A stretch of DNA of 57,964 nucleotides, from positions 1 to 57,964 of the forward strand of contig JALJPK010000001.1 in the NCBI GenBank assembly GCA_022968985.1, given 5' to 3'. The position numbers were made by a program, and so were the translations under genes. Positions within the stretch are counted from its first letter, which is position 1, and every line of letters begins with the position of its first letter. Under the pieces are notes generated by a model. That model searched no databases and was not told the origin of the DNA. It worked only from the letters and a program-made list of their open reading frames with translations. Shown here piece by piece: positions 19,106-27,980 of this stretch. The stretch comes from Pseudomonadales bacterium. Its GTDB lineage: Bacteria > Pseudomonadota > Gammaproteobacteria > Pseudomonadales > Natronospirillaceae.

Positions 19106-19522
19106 ATGAATGTTGAAATAACAAAAAATCCAAACGTAGAAAACGATGATTTTATTATAAATAATACACGAAAATACAATTCTGAATTTCTAGAAAATGA
19201 TGTAAAAAAGCTATCGGTTTATATACGAAATAACCAAGGTGAAATTACAGCTGGATTAACAGCAAAAACCTATTGGGGGATTTTACATATTGAATACCTG
19301 TGGGTGAGTGAAACTTTAAGAAATAAAAAAATAGGTTCAAAATTGTTATTAAGTGCAGAAATAGAAGCGATCAAAAGAGGATGTGTAAAATCAACATTGG
19401 ATACGTTTAGTTTTCAAGCAGTGGGGTTTTATAAGAAACATGGTTATTGTGTAATTGGTAATTTGTCAGGTTATACAAATGACCAAACACGACATTATCT
19501 AGAGAAAAAATTGACTAAGTAA
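19106..19522 (+). CDS. GNAT family N-acetyltransferase
   Basis: 138 residues from the ATG at 19106; a TTG 51 bases upstream would extend the frame but lacks support. GNAT features: a strand-turn ending IEYLWVSETLRNKKIGSKLL, which carries the acetyl-CoA pyrophosphate-binding segment (R/Q-x-x-G-x-G/A, here RNKKIGS); then the amphipathic helix AEIEAIKRG, and the C-terminal strand pair with FYKKHGYCVIG. Substrate unknown. Downstream of the unknown gene at 18620, converging on the GFA-like gene. Confidence 0.82.
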   Translation: MNVEITKNPNVENDDFIINNTRKYNSEFLENDVKKLSVYIRNNQGEITAGLTAKTYWGILHIEYLWVSETLRNKKIGSKLLLSAEIEAIKRGCVKSTLDTFSFQAVGFYKKHGYCVIGNLSGYTNDQTRHYLEKKLTK

Positions 19523-19599
19523 TTAGTAATAACCTAATAATCAAGCAAATTAAGAATTAAGTAGGTTAATTAAAATAAATTAAATTATTGGGTTGTTGA

Positions 19600-19977
19600 T
19601 TAAATCGCTTGTCCATTAATGTTAATAATAGTTAATGTTTTTAAATCTAAATCATGCAAACAGCGGGCATTAATGGTCCAGCCCGCAAAAGGCTTAGTGC
19701 CATTATCTAATTCTGCTTGAGTTAAGCGACTAGGTTTACGGAAAGTTAAAATACCACACTTAGGGCAAAAATAATCTTCAGCGCTTTGAGATCCCCATTG
19801 ATATAATGACAAGTCATCAATTGAAGTTAATAACCTCAAAGCACTTTTATCAACTCTAAAATTAAGCGCACCTCGTTTTAAACAAACTGAACAATTGCAT
19901 CGACGAACATGATCGATATTGGTTGTTACTTCAAAACGAATGAATTGACAGTGACATGATCCTTTATAAATTTTCAA
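19600..19977 (-). CDS. GFA/CENP-V family zinc-binding protein
   Basis: 125 residues. The pattern of the glutathione-dependent formaldehyde-activating (GFA) fold is complete: GSCHCQFIRFEV near the start, CNCSVCLKRGAL around 28-39 and YFCPKCGILTF around 69-79, which supply the zinc cysteines. Most members have no proven substrate, so an enzymatic name would overstate it. The start codon is TTG (complement of 19975-19977) with a GAGAG ribosome site; no suitable ATG lies upstream. It is transcribed in the same direction as trmL, about 110 bases downstream of it. Confidence 0.83.
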   Translation of the reverse strand: MKIYKGSCHCQFIRFEVTTNIDHVRRCNCSVCLKRGALNFRVDKSALRLLTSIDDLSLYQWGSQSAEDYFCPKCGILTFRKPSRLTQAELDNGTKPFAGWTINARCLHDLDLKTLTIININGQAI

Positions 19978-20088
19978 TTTAAACTCTCAGGTTCTATATG
20001 TAGTAAAAAAGCTTCAAATCATACCGCGCACAATTTGAAGCTAACAATCTAAAAGTGTTGACACACTAATATTGCCAGAAGTTAAAAT

Positions 20089-20556
20089 TTAAGCCCCGTC
20101 AACAAATCCCATTTGTCTCCAAGCTTCATAAACAATAATAGCCGCTGTATTTGAAAGATTTAAACTACGGCTGCCTTCTTTCATGGGTAAACGTAACCAA
20201 TTAGGTTGGCCAATTACATCAAGCACTTCTTTAGGTAATCCACGTGATTCTGGTCCTAGAACCAAATAATCATTCGCTTCAAAACCCGCTTGATCATGTC
20301 CTGTTTGGCCTTTTGTGGTTAAAGCAAACATACGCTTAGGTGCACAGCTTGTTAAAAACGCATCAAAGTTTTTATGGATTTGTATATCAGCAAATTCATG
20401 GTAATCCAAACCAGCACGCCTGAGTGCTTTGTCATCCATCGAAAACCCTAATGGTTCAATTAGATGCAATTGAGCGCCAGTGTTAGCGCATAAACGGATG
20501 ATATTACCTGTGTTTGGTGGGATCTCTGGTTCAAATAAAACTACATTAAGCATCAT
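20089..20556 (-). CDS. trmL: tRNA (cytidine(34)-2'-O)-methyltransferase
   Basis: 155 residues, the usual TrmL length. SPOUT-family features: N-terminal [20 protein letters not shown], central [15 protein letters not shown] (SAM-binding knot) and C-terminal [18 protein letters not shown] followed by YEAWRQMGF. It 2'-O-methylates the wobble base (C34 or cmnm5U34) of leucine tRNAs in the cytoplasm. Divergent from the MSHA operon, with which it shares a 170-base promoter region. Confidence 0.95.
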   Translation of the reverse strand: MMLNVVLFEPEIPPNTGNIIRLCANTGAQLHLIEPLGFSMDDKALRRAGLDYHEFADIQIHKNFDAFLTSCAPKRMFALTTKGQTGHDQAGFEANDYLVLGPESRGLPKEVLDVIGQPNWLRLPMKEGSRSLNLSNTAAIIVYEAWRQMGFVDGA

Positions 20557-20667
20557 TTCTCTTTAATTTTTAAAAAAAGTTTACAACGTAAATCTTCGTC
20601 TATGCTGTTTATTGAGGACTCTAAAACCTAAGTGGTGTTAGGTCCCAAGTATATAGCCTTGTAATAA

Positions 20668-20684
20668 GTGTTCATTTTGAACAC
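20668..20684. promoter_or_regulatory. Perfect inverted repeat GTGTTCA-ttt-TGAACAC upstream of the MSHA operon
   Basis: 7-base arms around a 3-base centre, 46 bases before the chosen mshI start and between mshI and trmL. The dyad has the size of a typical dimeric regulator operator. Nearby, CCTAA and TTAGG form a second small inverted repeat (about 20627-20642). The regulator is unknown. Confidence 0.45.
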
Positions 20685-20730
20685 GTAAATGTAGGCATAG
20701 ATGTTTCTTGAGAGGAAGTTTACTCTGAAA

Positions 20731-21675
20731 ATGAAGTTCAAGCCAAACAAACTACCCAATCGCATGTTGTGTTTTGAAATAAAACCAGAAGGTGTCGCGA
20801 TGGCTATGGTAGAAGTCAAACGAAATGCCAAGGCAGTTATACATGCTAATGCTTGGGTGGAAACAACAAAATTTACTGTAAAAACCATTAATACCTTAAT
20901 CAATGATTACAATCTTAAGGATTGGCCTGTCACTATAATATTACCCGAAGAGCAATACCAAATGCGATTGGTTGAAATTCCTGATGTAGGTGATAGTGAC
21001 GCAATGGAAGCAGTTAAATTAAAAGCCAGTGATTTTATCACTTACCCAATTGATGACGCCTTAGTGGATGTCATTAAAATGCCAGAAAAAGCGTTTCATG
21101 GCCGACGTAAAATGGCGTTTGTTGTTATTACTGAATCAGAACCAGTGTTAAGGGTTGTTGATGTAATAAAACAAGCCGGTTTAAGTGTACATAGTGTGGA
21201 TGTTGCTGATTTAGCCCTTAGAAATTTATCCACGTATTGTAACCATAACCCCTATTCTGGAGTGTTATTAATTGCATGGCAACACAGTCAAATAAACCTA
21301 TGTCACTTTCAAGATTTAGTTGTCAATCGCCGTATTGATATAGGCAGCCTTGGTTTATTAGCTGAAGATCAAACTAAAAATGATCAATTAACGGATAAAG
21401 TTCAACATGATTCATTGATGTTAGAAATGCAACGCTCAATGGATTATTTTGAAAGTCAATTAGGTTTAGGAGTGATTGATGAAATTTGTGTTTTATCTTT
21501 TATGGAGTTACCTGATTCAATCTATGACATTTTAGACAGAAATTTTAATACCAATATACATAAAGTGAAAATAGATGAACTATTTGAATTAGGTAAAAAT
21601 AGTGAAGTAAATATGCTCGATCAATGTTTTGTGGCCATTGGTGGTGCGTTACGTTATCAAGGAGCAGGGGGATGA
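20731..21675 (+). CDS. mshI: MSHA biogenesis protein MshI (PilM-like)
   Basis: 314 residues from the ATG at 20731, preceded by AGAGGAAG; the in-frame ATG at 20701 lacks a ribosome site. An actin-like fold related to PilM/GspL is expected: N-terminal strand MLCFEIKPEGVAMAMVEV, the segment LPEEQYQMRLVEIPDV, and VHSVDVADLALRNL. In MSHA systems MshI is the cytoplasmic member of the inner-membrane assembly platform and binds the PilN-like partner. First gene of a tightly packed operon; its stop overlaps the next start (ATGA). Confidence 0.85.
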   Translation: MKFKPNKLPNRMLCFEIKPEGVAMAMVEVKRNAKAVIHANAWVETTKFTVKTINTLINDYNLKDWPVTIILPEEQYQMRLVEIPDVGDSDAMEAVKLKASDFITYPIDDALVDVIKMPEKAFHGRRKMAFVVITESEPVLRVVDVIKQAGLSVHSVDVADLALRNLSTYCNHNPYSGVLLIAWQHSQINLCHFQDLVVNRRIDIGSLGLLAEDQTKNDQLTDKVQHDSLMLEMQRSMDYFESQLGLGVIDEICVLSFMELPDSIYDILDRNFNTNIHKVKIDELFELGKNSEVNMLDQCFVAIGGALRYQGAGG

Positions 21676-22406
21676 GTGAAATTAAAAAAGCACAAATAAA
21701 TTTATACAATCAAGCAGACCTCGACAACAAAGTATCGTTTAACTTTCGTTATATGCTGCGATTTTGTTTTATTGTATTTATTTTAACCATGCTATGGAAT
21801 GTTTATTTAGTTGCAAATTTATTTATAACAAAAAATACAACACAACAATTATTTATCACACAGCAAAAAAGTTATAACGATTTAATTCGATATCAACAAG
21901 AGTTTCCTAATAAACAAAACAGTATTCATCTAACTCAAAATTTAGAAGAAATGCAATCTGTTTATGCACAAAAAAAACAAGTACTTGATGCATTAAATTT
22001 TAGTGAAAGCACTTCGTTTGATGGGTTCTATTTGTATTTTGAAGGATTAGCAAATGCAGATATTAATCAATTATGGTTAACCAGTTTTAGTTTTGCAAAT
22101 TCAATGGATTCAATGCAAATTAACGGAGTCGCAAAAAAAGCAAGTTTGGTTACTTCTTATTTAAAATCACTGCAACATACTGTGTTTTCGGGATCAACAT
22201 TTGACGATGTTTCAATTACACCTTATGCACCTAATGTAGATGCAATTAAATTTGAACTCAGTACTAAAAACTCACAACGAAATTTAAGTCAATTAACTAA
22301 TCAAAAAAATACAATAATTGATTTCAGTAGAAGCTCAAGTATTGATGTGAATTCTAATATAACAGAACAAATAAGTGATCGTTTAATTGGAGGTGGTAAT
22401 GATTAA
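21672..22406 (+). CDS. mshI2: PilN-like MSHA platform protein (MshI2)
   Basis: 244 residues from the ATG at 21672, which overlaps the mshI stop and follows GGAGCAGGGG. A short cytoplasmic N-terminus with the PilN-like signature AQINLYNQADL precedes one transmembrane helix (about 27-49) and a periplasmic coiled-coil and ferredoxin-like region. Order and topology match PilN, which links PilM to PilO. A Ser/Asn-rich tail follows the domain. The symbol follows usage in other MSHA operons. Confidence 0.8.
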   Translation: MSEIKKAQINLYNQADLDNKVSFNFRYMLRFCFIVFILTMLWNVYLVANLFITKNTTQQLFITQQKSYNDLIRYQQEFPNKQNSIHLTQNLEEMQSVYAQKKQVLDALNFSESTSFDGFYLYFEGLANADINQLWLTSFSFANSMDSMQINGVAKKASLVTSYLKSLQHTVFSGSTFDDVSITPYAPNVDAIKFELSTKNSQRNLSQLTNQKNTIIDFSRSSSIDVNSNITEQISDRLIGGGND

Positions 22407-23049
22407 AGTAAAATCGATTCTTTATAAATTATCAACAAAAATTAATGATCTTCCCGTTAGTTCGAGATGGTTTATTGTCGCAATATTTGTGGCTTTGATG
22501 TATGCAGTGAATTTAATGTTGAATAGTGTTTTTACATTAAACGAAATTGATAATGTTAAGAAAAAAGGATTGGAGTTTAATAATAATACCAATCAATTTA
22601 AAATTGATCTGCAAACGTTAAAGGATTTAGCGCATCAACCAGAAAAAATACTATTGGAAAACGATATTATTGAAATTGAAAGAAAAATAATTGAAGTAAA
22701 TGAAGAAATAGAATTAATTACTCGGTTATTAATTGATCCAAAAACTATGACACAGCTTTTGGATAATATAATAAGAAAACAATCACAATTAACATTGATT
22801 TCTCTTAAATCCATCGATCATATTAAACAAGAAGAATTAGGTCTATATCAACATCAAATTGAAATTAAGCTAGAAGGTGATTATATCGTAATAGCTAGAT
22901 ATTTACATGATTTAGAAGCGATGCCGTTTAAAGTGTATTGGAAAAATATTGAATATAAAAGCTTAAATGTTCAAGGTCAAGCTCCAAATGCAAGTGTTGT
23001 ATTAACTATTTATACGTTAAGTAGGCAAGGAGGGTGGTTAGGTGTTTAA
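22399..23049 (+). CDS. mshJ: MSHA biogenesis protein MshJ (PilO-like)
   Basis: 216 residues from the ATG at 22399, with GGAGGTGG just upstream inside the preceding gene (8-base overlap). One transmembrane helix near residues 23-45 is followed by a long coiled coil (about 50-115) and a small alpha/beta domain that ends in SRQGGWLGV, a typical MshJ ending. Expected to pair with the PilN-like protein in the inner membrane. Confidence 0.85.
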   Translation: MIKVKSILYKLSTKINDLPVSSRWFIVAIFVALMYAVNLMLNSVFTLNEIDNVKKKGLEFNNNTNQFKIDLQTLKDLAHQPEKILLENDIIEIERKIIEVNEEIELITRLLIDPKTMTQLLDNIIRKQSQLTLISLKSIDHIKQEELGLYQHQIEIKLEGDYIVIARYLHDLEAMPFKVYWKNIEYKSLNVQGQAPNASVVLTIYTLSRQGGWLGV

Positions 23050-23536
23050 TATTAAAAAAATTATTATTAATAGTATGCTAATAGGGTTGTGTTTAGTTTT
23101 GGTTAATGGGTATTCACATCCTAATGCTCATATTGAACATGATCCAACCAGTATAGATTTTGATTTTTTTAAAAATAATAATGATCGAAATACAATAAAG
23201 AAAAATATACTAATAAAACAGAATGTTAATAATATAAAACCCAATTTAATTTTACCGATAGAAGTTGAGTTTAATTTGATAGCAATTAGCCAAATTGGTA
23301 ATAAATTCAGAGCAAATATCAATAATCAATGGTTAGAAAAAGGGCAGGTGTTCTCATCAATAAAAATAAAAGAAATTAAAAGCAATAGGGTCATCGTAAT
23401 TAAAGGTAATAAAATACATGAATTATCGATTAGAAAAAATTCGAGTGTATTTAATCTTAATACTCTTGAAGTAGAAGTTAAACAGACAGTGAAACAAGAA
23501 TCAACTCAAGAAGTAATAGGTGAAAAATATGAATAA
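23042..23536 (+). CDS. mshK: MSHA biogenesis protein MshK
   Basis: 164 residues with a GTG start inside the end of mshJ, preceded by GGAGGG. A signal peptide or membrane anchor (about 5-22) is followed by a periplasmic part with a small beta domain (FNLIAISQIGNKFRANI, then EKGQVFSSIKI), resembling the GspC/PilP homology region. The position between mshJ and mshL and the size support MshK, a PilP-like link between platform and secretin. Weakly conserved in sequence, so the name rests largely on order. Confidence 0.75.
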   Translation: MFNIKKIIINSMLIGLCLVLVNGYSHPNAHIEHDPTSIDFDFFKNNNDRNTIKKNILIKQNVNNIKPNLILPIEVEFNLIAISQIGNKFRANINNQWLEKGQVFSSIKIKEIKSNRVIVIKGNKIHELSIRKNSSVFNLNTLEVEVKQTVKQESTQEVIGEKYE

Positions 23537-25097
23537 TACACACAGTAAATTAAAAATATCGTATGGATTAACTTATATTAGAATTCTGACTGTTACATTT
23601 TTAGTGTTAAGTTGTTCTTCAATTGAAAAGTTGGATGTTCAGCAAGAAGTGCATTATCCAATAAATGATTTGTTAGAATTAACCTTAGATTCAGATGTAA
23701 GTGATGACGATATGCTTAATATGTTAGATGATAATTTTTTGTCTGATAAAGAAATATTAGAGCCTGAAATTAAATTAAGTTTTGATGTGAAAAATATGCC
23801 TGCTAAATTATTTTTTGAAGATTTGGCGAATAGTATTAATCAAAATATTCTACTAGCTCCTCAAATAAATATTCCAGTAACATTAAAATTAAATAATGTG
23901 AATTTAAAAGCAGTATTTTCAGCACTAGAAGACAGTTATAACTTAAATATACAACAACATGATTATGGTTATCGAGTGATGCTGGATTCGTTACAAACAC
24001 GTATTTTTACTGTCAATTATTTAAATATTACCCGTAAAGGTCAGTCTGATACCGGCGTGAGCAGTGGTAATATTTCAGGTGAAAATACTCAGTCCAGCAA
24101 AGTAGAAACGTCATATAGTAGTGATTTTTGGAGTGAGTTAGAGCAAACCTTAAAAATGATGATTACTAATCAGTCTAATAATGCAGTAGTGGTAAATCCA
24201 CAAGCAGGTATGGTAATTGTAAAAGCATTATCAAGTGAGTTAAAAATAGTTGAGCATTTTTTAGAGGTAACTGAGTTAAGCGCAAACAAACAGGTAATTA
24301 TTGAAGCTAAAATTTTAGAGGTTAACTTATCAGATCAATATAAAACCGGAATTAATTGGAATACGTTTGCAGGTCAAATAGCACAAATAGGCAGTAATGT
24401 GCTTAATAGTTCTTTTGATGGAAATGCAGTTAACCCAATTAGTGATGTCGGTGGTGTGTTTAATTTAAATATCAATTCTGGGGATTTTTCAGGCATTGTG
24501 CAGTTGTTACAACATCAAGGCGAAGTGCAAGTATTATCCACTCCAAGAATATCAACTGTGAACAATCAAAAAGCGGTGATAAAAGTGGGAACTGATGAGT
24601 TTTTTGTAACAAATATTGACTCTGGTTCAAGTTCTGAAGATGGTGGGAGCGCTCCTGGGTTTACTTTAACTCCATTTTTCTCAGGTATTGCTTTGGATGT
24701 AACCCCACAAATTAGTCTAGATAATGAAATAATTTTACATATCCGTCCTTCAGTGATAGAAGTTTCAGAGAAAACTAAAGTGATTTCAATTGATAATAAA
24801 ACCTATCAACTGCCATTGGCTTTTAGTTCAATTAGAGAGTCAGACAGTATTATTCGTGCAAAATCAGGTGAAATTATTATCATTGGTGGTTTATTGCAAA
24901 ATAAACAAAGTAATAGCCAAACAGGATTACCTTGGTTTGCAAGATTACCGATTATTGGTGGGTTGTTTGGGCAAACACAAGATGTAAAAATTAAAAGCGA
25001 ATTAGTGATTTTACTTAAACCTATTGTTGTAGATGCCAATACATGGAGAAATGAAGTAGAAAAGACTTTTAAAACCACTGAGTTTCACAATCAATAA
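23529..25097 (+). CDS. mshL: MSHA secretin MshL
   Basis: 522 residues from the ATG at 23529; a GTG at 23520 is possible, but TAATAGG suits the ATG better. Lipoprotein signal with lipobox VLSC. Then an STN-type domain (KNMPAKLFFEDLAN to LKAVFSALEDSYNL), a secretin N-domain, and the secretin beta domain with VIIEAKILEVNLSDQ, GEVQVLSTPRISTVNNQKA and the C-terminal GGLLQNKQSN and LPIIGGLFG. Multimers form the outer-membrane pore through which the pilus leaves. It overlaps mshK by eight bases. Confidence 0.93.
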   Translation: MNNTHSKLKISYGLTYIRILTVTFLVLSCSSIEKLDVQQEVHYPINDLLELTLDSDVSDDDMLNMLDDNFLSDKEILEPEIKLSFDVKNMPAKLFFEDLANSINQNILLAPQINIPVTLKLNNVNLKAVFSALEDSYNLNIQQHDYGYRVMLDSLQTRIFTVNYLNITRKGQSDTGVSSGNISGENTQSSKVETSYSSDFWSELEQTLKMMITNQSNNAVVVNPQAGMVIVKALSSELKIVEHFLEVTELSANKQVIIEAKILEVNLSDQYKTGINWNTFAGQIAQIGSNVLNSSFDGNAVNPISDVGGVFNLNINSGDFSGIVQLLQHQGEVQVLSTPRISTVNNQKAVIKVGTDEFFVTNIDSGSSSEDGGSAPGFTLTPFFSGIALDVTPQISLDNEIILHIRPSVIEVSEKTKVISIDNKTYQLPLAFSSIRESDSIIRAKSGEIIIIGGLLQNKQSNSQTGLPWFARLPIIGGLFGQTQDVKIKSELVILLKPIVVDANTWRNEVEKTFKTTEFHNQ

Positions 25098-25109
25098 AAT
25101 GGAGGTTGT

Positions 25110-26171
25110 ATGTATAATGATTTTTTTGGATTAGAACAAATGCCATTTTCAATTTCCCCTGATACGTCGTTGTATGTGAGTTTACAATCACATGATGAGT
25201 GTATGCAATTTATGAAATTTGCAATCGAATCGGGTGAAGGCTTCATGAAAATTACTGGAGAAGTGGGTACGGGTAAAACTATTTTATGTCGAAAAATTTT
25301 AAAATATTTAAAAATACAAAAACACTCCCCTTTACAGGACAACATAAAAGTTAATGCAGAAATACCTGTTACTGAACAAGATGCAGAGGTTGGTTTAGAT
25401 TCTACTATGCAAAACTGGGTTAATGAATTCATAAGTTTACCCGAGTGCAACGAACCAAAAGAAACGAATAATAAATATATTTGTGTTTATATTCCTAATC
25501 CAACATTAACTAAACGTGGTTTATTTAGGTTGTTGGCTAAAGAATTAGAGGTAAAAATCACAGCACAAATCACAATTGAAGTGTTAATTGAGCGTGTGCA
25601 TTCAAAAATATTAGAACTCAATTCAACACATTCTAGTGTGGTTGTGTTAATTGATGAAGCACAGTCTTTACCAGCAGATACCTTGGAAGCATTAAGGTTA
25701 ATTACAAATTTAGAAACTGAAACACGAAAATTAGTACAAGTAATTTTAATGGGGCAAATTGAATTAGATGAATTATTAGATCAGCGCCGATTTCGTCAAT
25801 TGCGCCAGAGAATTACATTTAGTTATCATCTTCAATCATTAACTTTAGAACAAACCAAACAATATATATTACATCGTCTTGGTCGTTGTGGTTATAAATC
25901 CAAAGGAATATTTAGCCATAAACAATTTAAATTGATACACCGGTATTCGAAAGGTATTCCAAGAATGATCAATATTTTGTGTCATAAATGCCTGTTATAT
26001 GCGTTTTCACAAAGTCGAAAACAATTACAAAATAATGATATAAAATTGGCTATTTATGATGATGAATTATTTGAACAACCTTCGTTTCAATCAGGATTTT
26101 ATTTGTCAATATGTGGGCTGATGGTAGTCAGTATATTCTTATTAGCATTGTGGTATAACTTTTTGGTTTGA
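25110..26171 (+). CDS. mshM: MSHA biogenesis ATPase MshM (ExeA-like)
   Basis: 353 residues. The opening FFGLEQMPFSISPDTSLYV is typical of ExeA/GspA-type AAA ATPases. Walker A is GEVGTGKT (about 47-54) and Walker B is VVVLIDEAQSL; arginine-rich RFRQLRQRI follows. Between Walker A and B there is an Asn/Glu-rich insertion (about 72-115). The protein ends in one transmembrane helix (about 332-350). GGAGG precedes the ATG. Related proteins help place or assemble the secretin. Confidence 0.9.
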   Translation: MYNDFFGLEQMPFSISPDTSLYVSLQSHDECMQFMKFAIESGEGFMKITGEVGTGKTILCRKILKYLKIQKHSPLQDNIKVNAEIPVTEQDAEVGLDSTMQNWVNEFISLPECNEPKETNNKYICVYIPNPTLTKRGLFRLLAKELEVKITAQITIEVLIERVHSKILELNSTHSSVVVLIDEAQSLPADTLEALRLITNLETETRKLVQVILMGQIELDELLDQRRFRQLRQRITFSYHLQSLTLEQTKQYILHRLGRCGYKSKGIFSHKQFKLIHRYSKGIPRMINILCHKCLLYAFSQSRKQLQNNDIKLAIYDDELFEQPSFQSGFYLSICGLMVVSIFLLALWYNFLV

Positions 26172-26175
26172 AACT

Positions 26176-27093
26176 ATGAGTTCATATTCAGACATCTTAG
26201 ATGAATTAGATACGTTTAAATCCAGTGAACAATATGCTGGCTTTAACCCGTTGTCTCTGAAAAAAACTAGAAATAATAATGTTATTATTGGTTATTGGTT
26301 TTTGGTTGTATTGTTAGTTAGTTGTTTAACCGTATTGATGTATGTATTGATTGTAAATAAAGAAGCAGGTGTTGTTTCTGAAGAAGTTAATTTGTCTCAA
26401 ATACCTTTTGTAAAACCGGATGAAAATAATGTAATTATCGATTATACATTATTGGAAAAACAAATACTTCTAGCAAAATTAGAAGTTGAATTGTTATTAA
26501 GTAATCAAGAGAGCATAGAAAAAGAAAAGGGAAGTAATGGAAGTATTAAACCATTGATTAACTTGGAGTCTGATAATAAGTTAATAAAGAATGATCAAGT
26601 AAATATAAGTATAACTAAGGGGGTTAATAATAAAAATTTAGAAGAGGATAACGTGAATTTAGAATTCGAATCTAGTTTTTTAGTGAATGCTGGGGCAACA
26701 ACCATCACCAATAAAAAATCCATATCTAATCGATCAAATATTTATAATATGAATCAATTATTAAAGTTGGTGAAAAGTAAACAATTTAACAAGGCATTGG
26801 AATATTCTGTATTTCTTAATGATACACAGAAATTAATTATTCAAGCAAAAGTGTATGAACAAACGGATGTTGATAAATCGATTGTTTTGTATCAACAGTT
26901 AATTACTAATCCAAATAGCCCAATAGAATATGTATTAAAGCTGGCTATTTTGAATGAAAAAATGACCAGACAAAATCAAGCATTGTATTATTATCAATTA
27001 TTTAAACGACACAATACAGGCAGTAACCAAGATGTTATTTTATTTGTAAATAATAAAATTTCGATTTTAAAATCAAATCGAGGTAAATTATGA
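26176..27093 (+). CDS. mshN: MSHA biogenesis protein MshN (TPR protein)
   Basis: 305 residues: a short cytoplasmic N-terminus, one transmembrane helix (about 34-56), a poorly conserved charged linker and a C-terminal block of TPR-like helices from about residue 195 (LLKLVKSKQFNKALEY onward). Starts four bases after mshM. Position and architecture fit MshN, a periplasmic TPR protein of MSHA systems; sequence conservation is low. The repeat region is shorter than in Vibrio-type MshN, which usually carries more TPRs. Confidence 0.78.
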   Translation: MSSYSDILDELDTFKSSEQYAGFNPLSLKKTRNNNVIIGYWFLVVLLVSCLTVLMYVLIVNKEAGVVSEEVNLSQIPFVKPDENNVIIDYTLLEKQILLAKLEVELLLSNQESIEKEKGSNGSIKPLINLESDNKLIKNDQVNISITKGVNNKNLEEDNVNLEFESSFLVNAGATTITNKKSISNRSNIYNMNQLLKLVKSKQFNKALEYSVFLNDTQKLIIQAKVYEQTDVDKSIVLYQQLITNPNSPIEYVLKLAILNEKMTRQNQALYYYQLFKRHNTGSNQDVILFVNNKISILKSNRGKL

Positions 27094-27980
27094 TTAAATC
27101 ATCTGATGATAAAATATCAAATGAATCTGAAGTTGATGAAAAATTGGCCGATTTATTGTTGCGTAAACATTTAGTGAAAAAAGAATCGATACAACAAGCT
27201 AAAAATAAAATATCACATGGAGATAAAAGACAGTTAGGTTCTATATTAGTAGATTTAAAAGCATTAAAACGATCAAAATTAGTTATGGTTATTGCTGAAT
27301 TTATTAATTTACCAAAAGCAAAAGTATTATTGTCTAAATTAGAAAGAAAAAGGAAACTAAAGAATAAAAACAAAATAAGCAGTGGTGTTAAATCTAATTC
27401 ATCCCCTTTTGTTATGGATGATAAAAAGGTAGTGGAAGATTTATTTTTCACTGATGGTAATGTGAAAATTATTGGGCCAGAATTGGATGTAAGTGAGTTT
27501 GAAGACTGCCAAATGGACGAACTACAAGTTGCTCAAATGGCCACGGTTTTATTAGCTGATCAACAATGGGAAGAAACTGAGGAATATTTAATTGAAGCAA
27601 CATTAGATTTCCCAAAATCCGTTATTTTACGTTATCAATTAATATGGTTGTATAACGCAACGGGTTATCAACAAAAAGCCATCGAACATTCAAGAATGAT
27701 TGAAAAAAATGAAAGTTTAAATAACAAAGTGAATGAATTACTTGGCTGGACTATGCTTAAGAATATTAAATTTCTTGAAGCTGTACGTTTTTATCAAATT
27801 ATCTGCAAAGATAAAAATTCAGAAACCATCTGGTTTTATTTATTGGCGCTGTGTTTATTTAAATCTAAACTATTTAACCAATCTACAAAAGTGTTTAAAC
27901 ACTTTCTCACATTAAAAAACACACAAAAAGAACTTGTGAAAAATGCTCAATTTTATATCACCCAAATGTCGGAGCAATAA
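27090..27980 (+). CDS. MshEN-like domain + TPR protein, extra gene in the MSHA operon
   Basis: 296 residues; the start overlaps the mshN stop (ATGA) and the stop overlaps the mshE start, so it is an integral operon member. There is no signal peptide or membrane helix, so it should be cytoplasmic. Residues 18-41 and 48-71 form two repeats that resemble the MshEN halves of MshE (KLADLLLRKHLVKKESI and QLGSILVDLKALKRSKL, against RIGDVLVDERIISHDQL and KIGRVLVDMGLVEEKKL). MshEN binds cyclic di-GMP in MshE; here the RLG motif is kept only in the second repeat as QLG and the conserved Gly after LVD is lost, so binding is uncertain. A basic linker (79-97) leads to TPR helices (about 150-290). It may be a partner or regulator of the MshE motor. 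Confidence 0.75.
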   Translation: MIKSSDDKISNESEVDEKLADLLLRKHLVKKESIQQAKNKISHGDKRQLGSILVDLKALKRSKLVMVIAEFINLPKAKVLLSKLERKRKLKNKNKISSGVKSNSSPFVMDDKKVVEDLFFTDGNVKIIGPELDVSEFEDCQMDELQVAQMATVLLADQQWEETEEYLIEATLDFPKSVILRYQLIWLYNATGYQQKAIEHSRMIEKNESLNNKVNELLGWTMLKNIKFLEAVRFYQIICKDKNSETIWFYLLALCLFKSKLFNQSTKVFKHFLTLKNTQKELVKNAQFYITQMSEQ

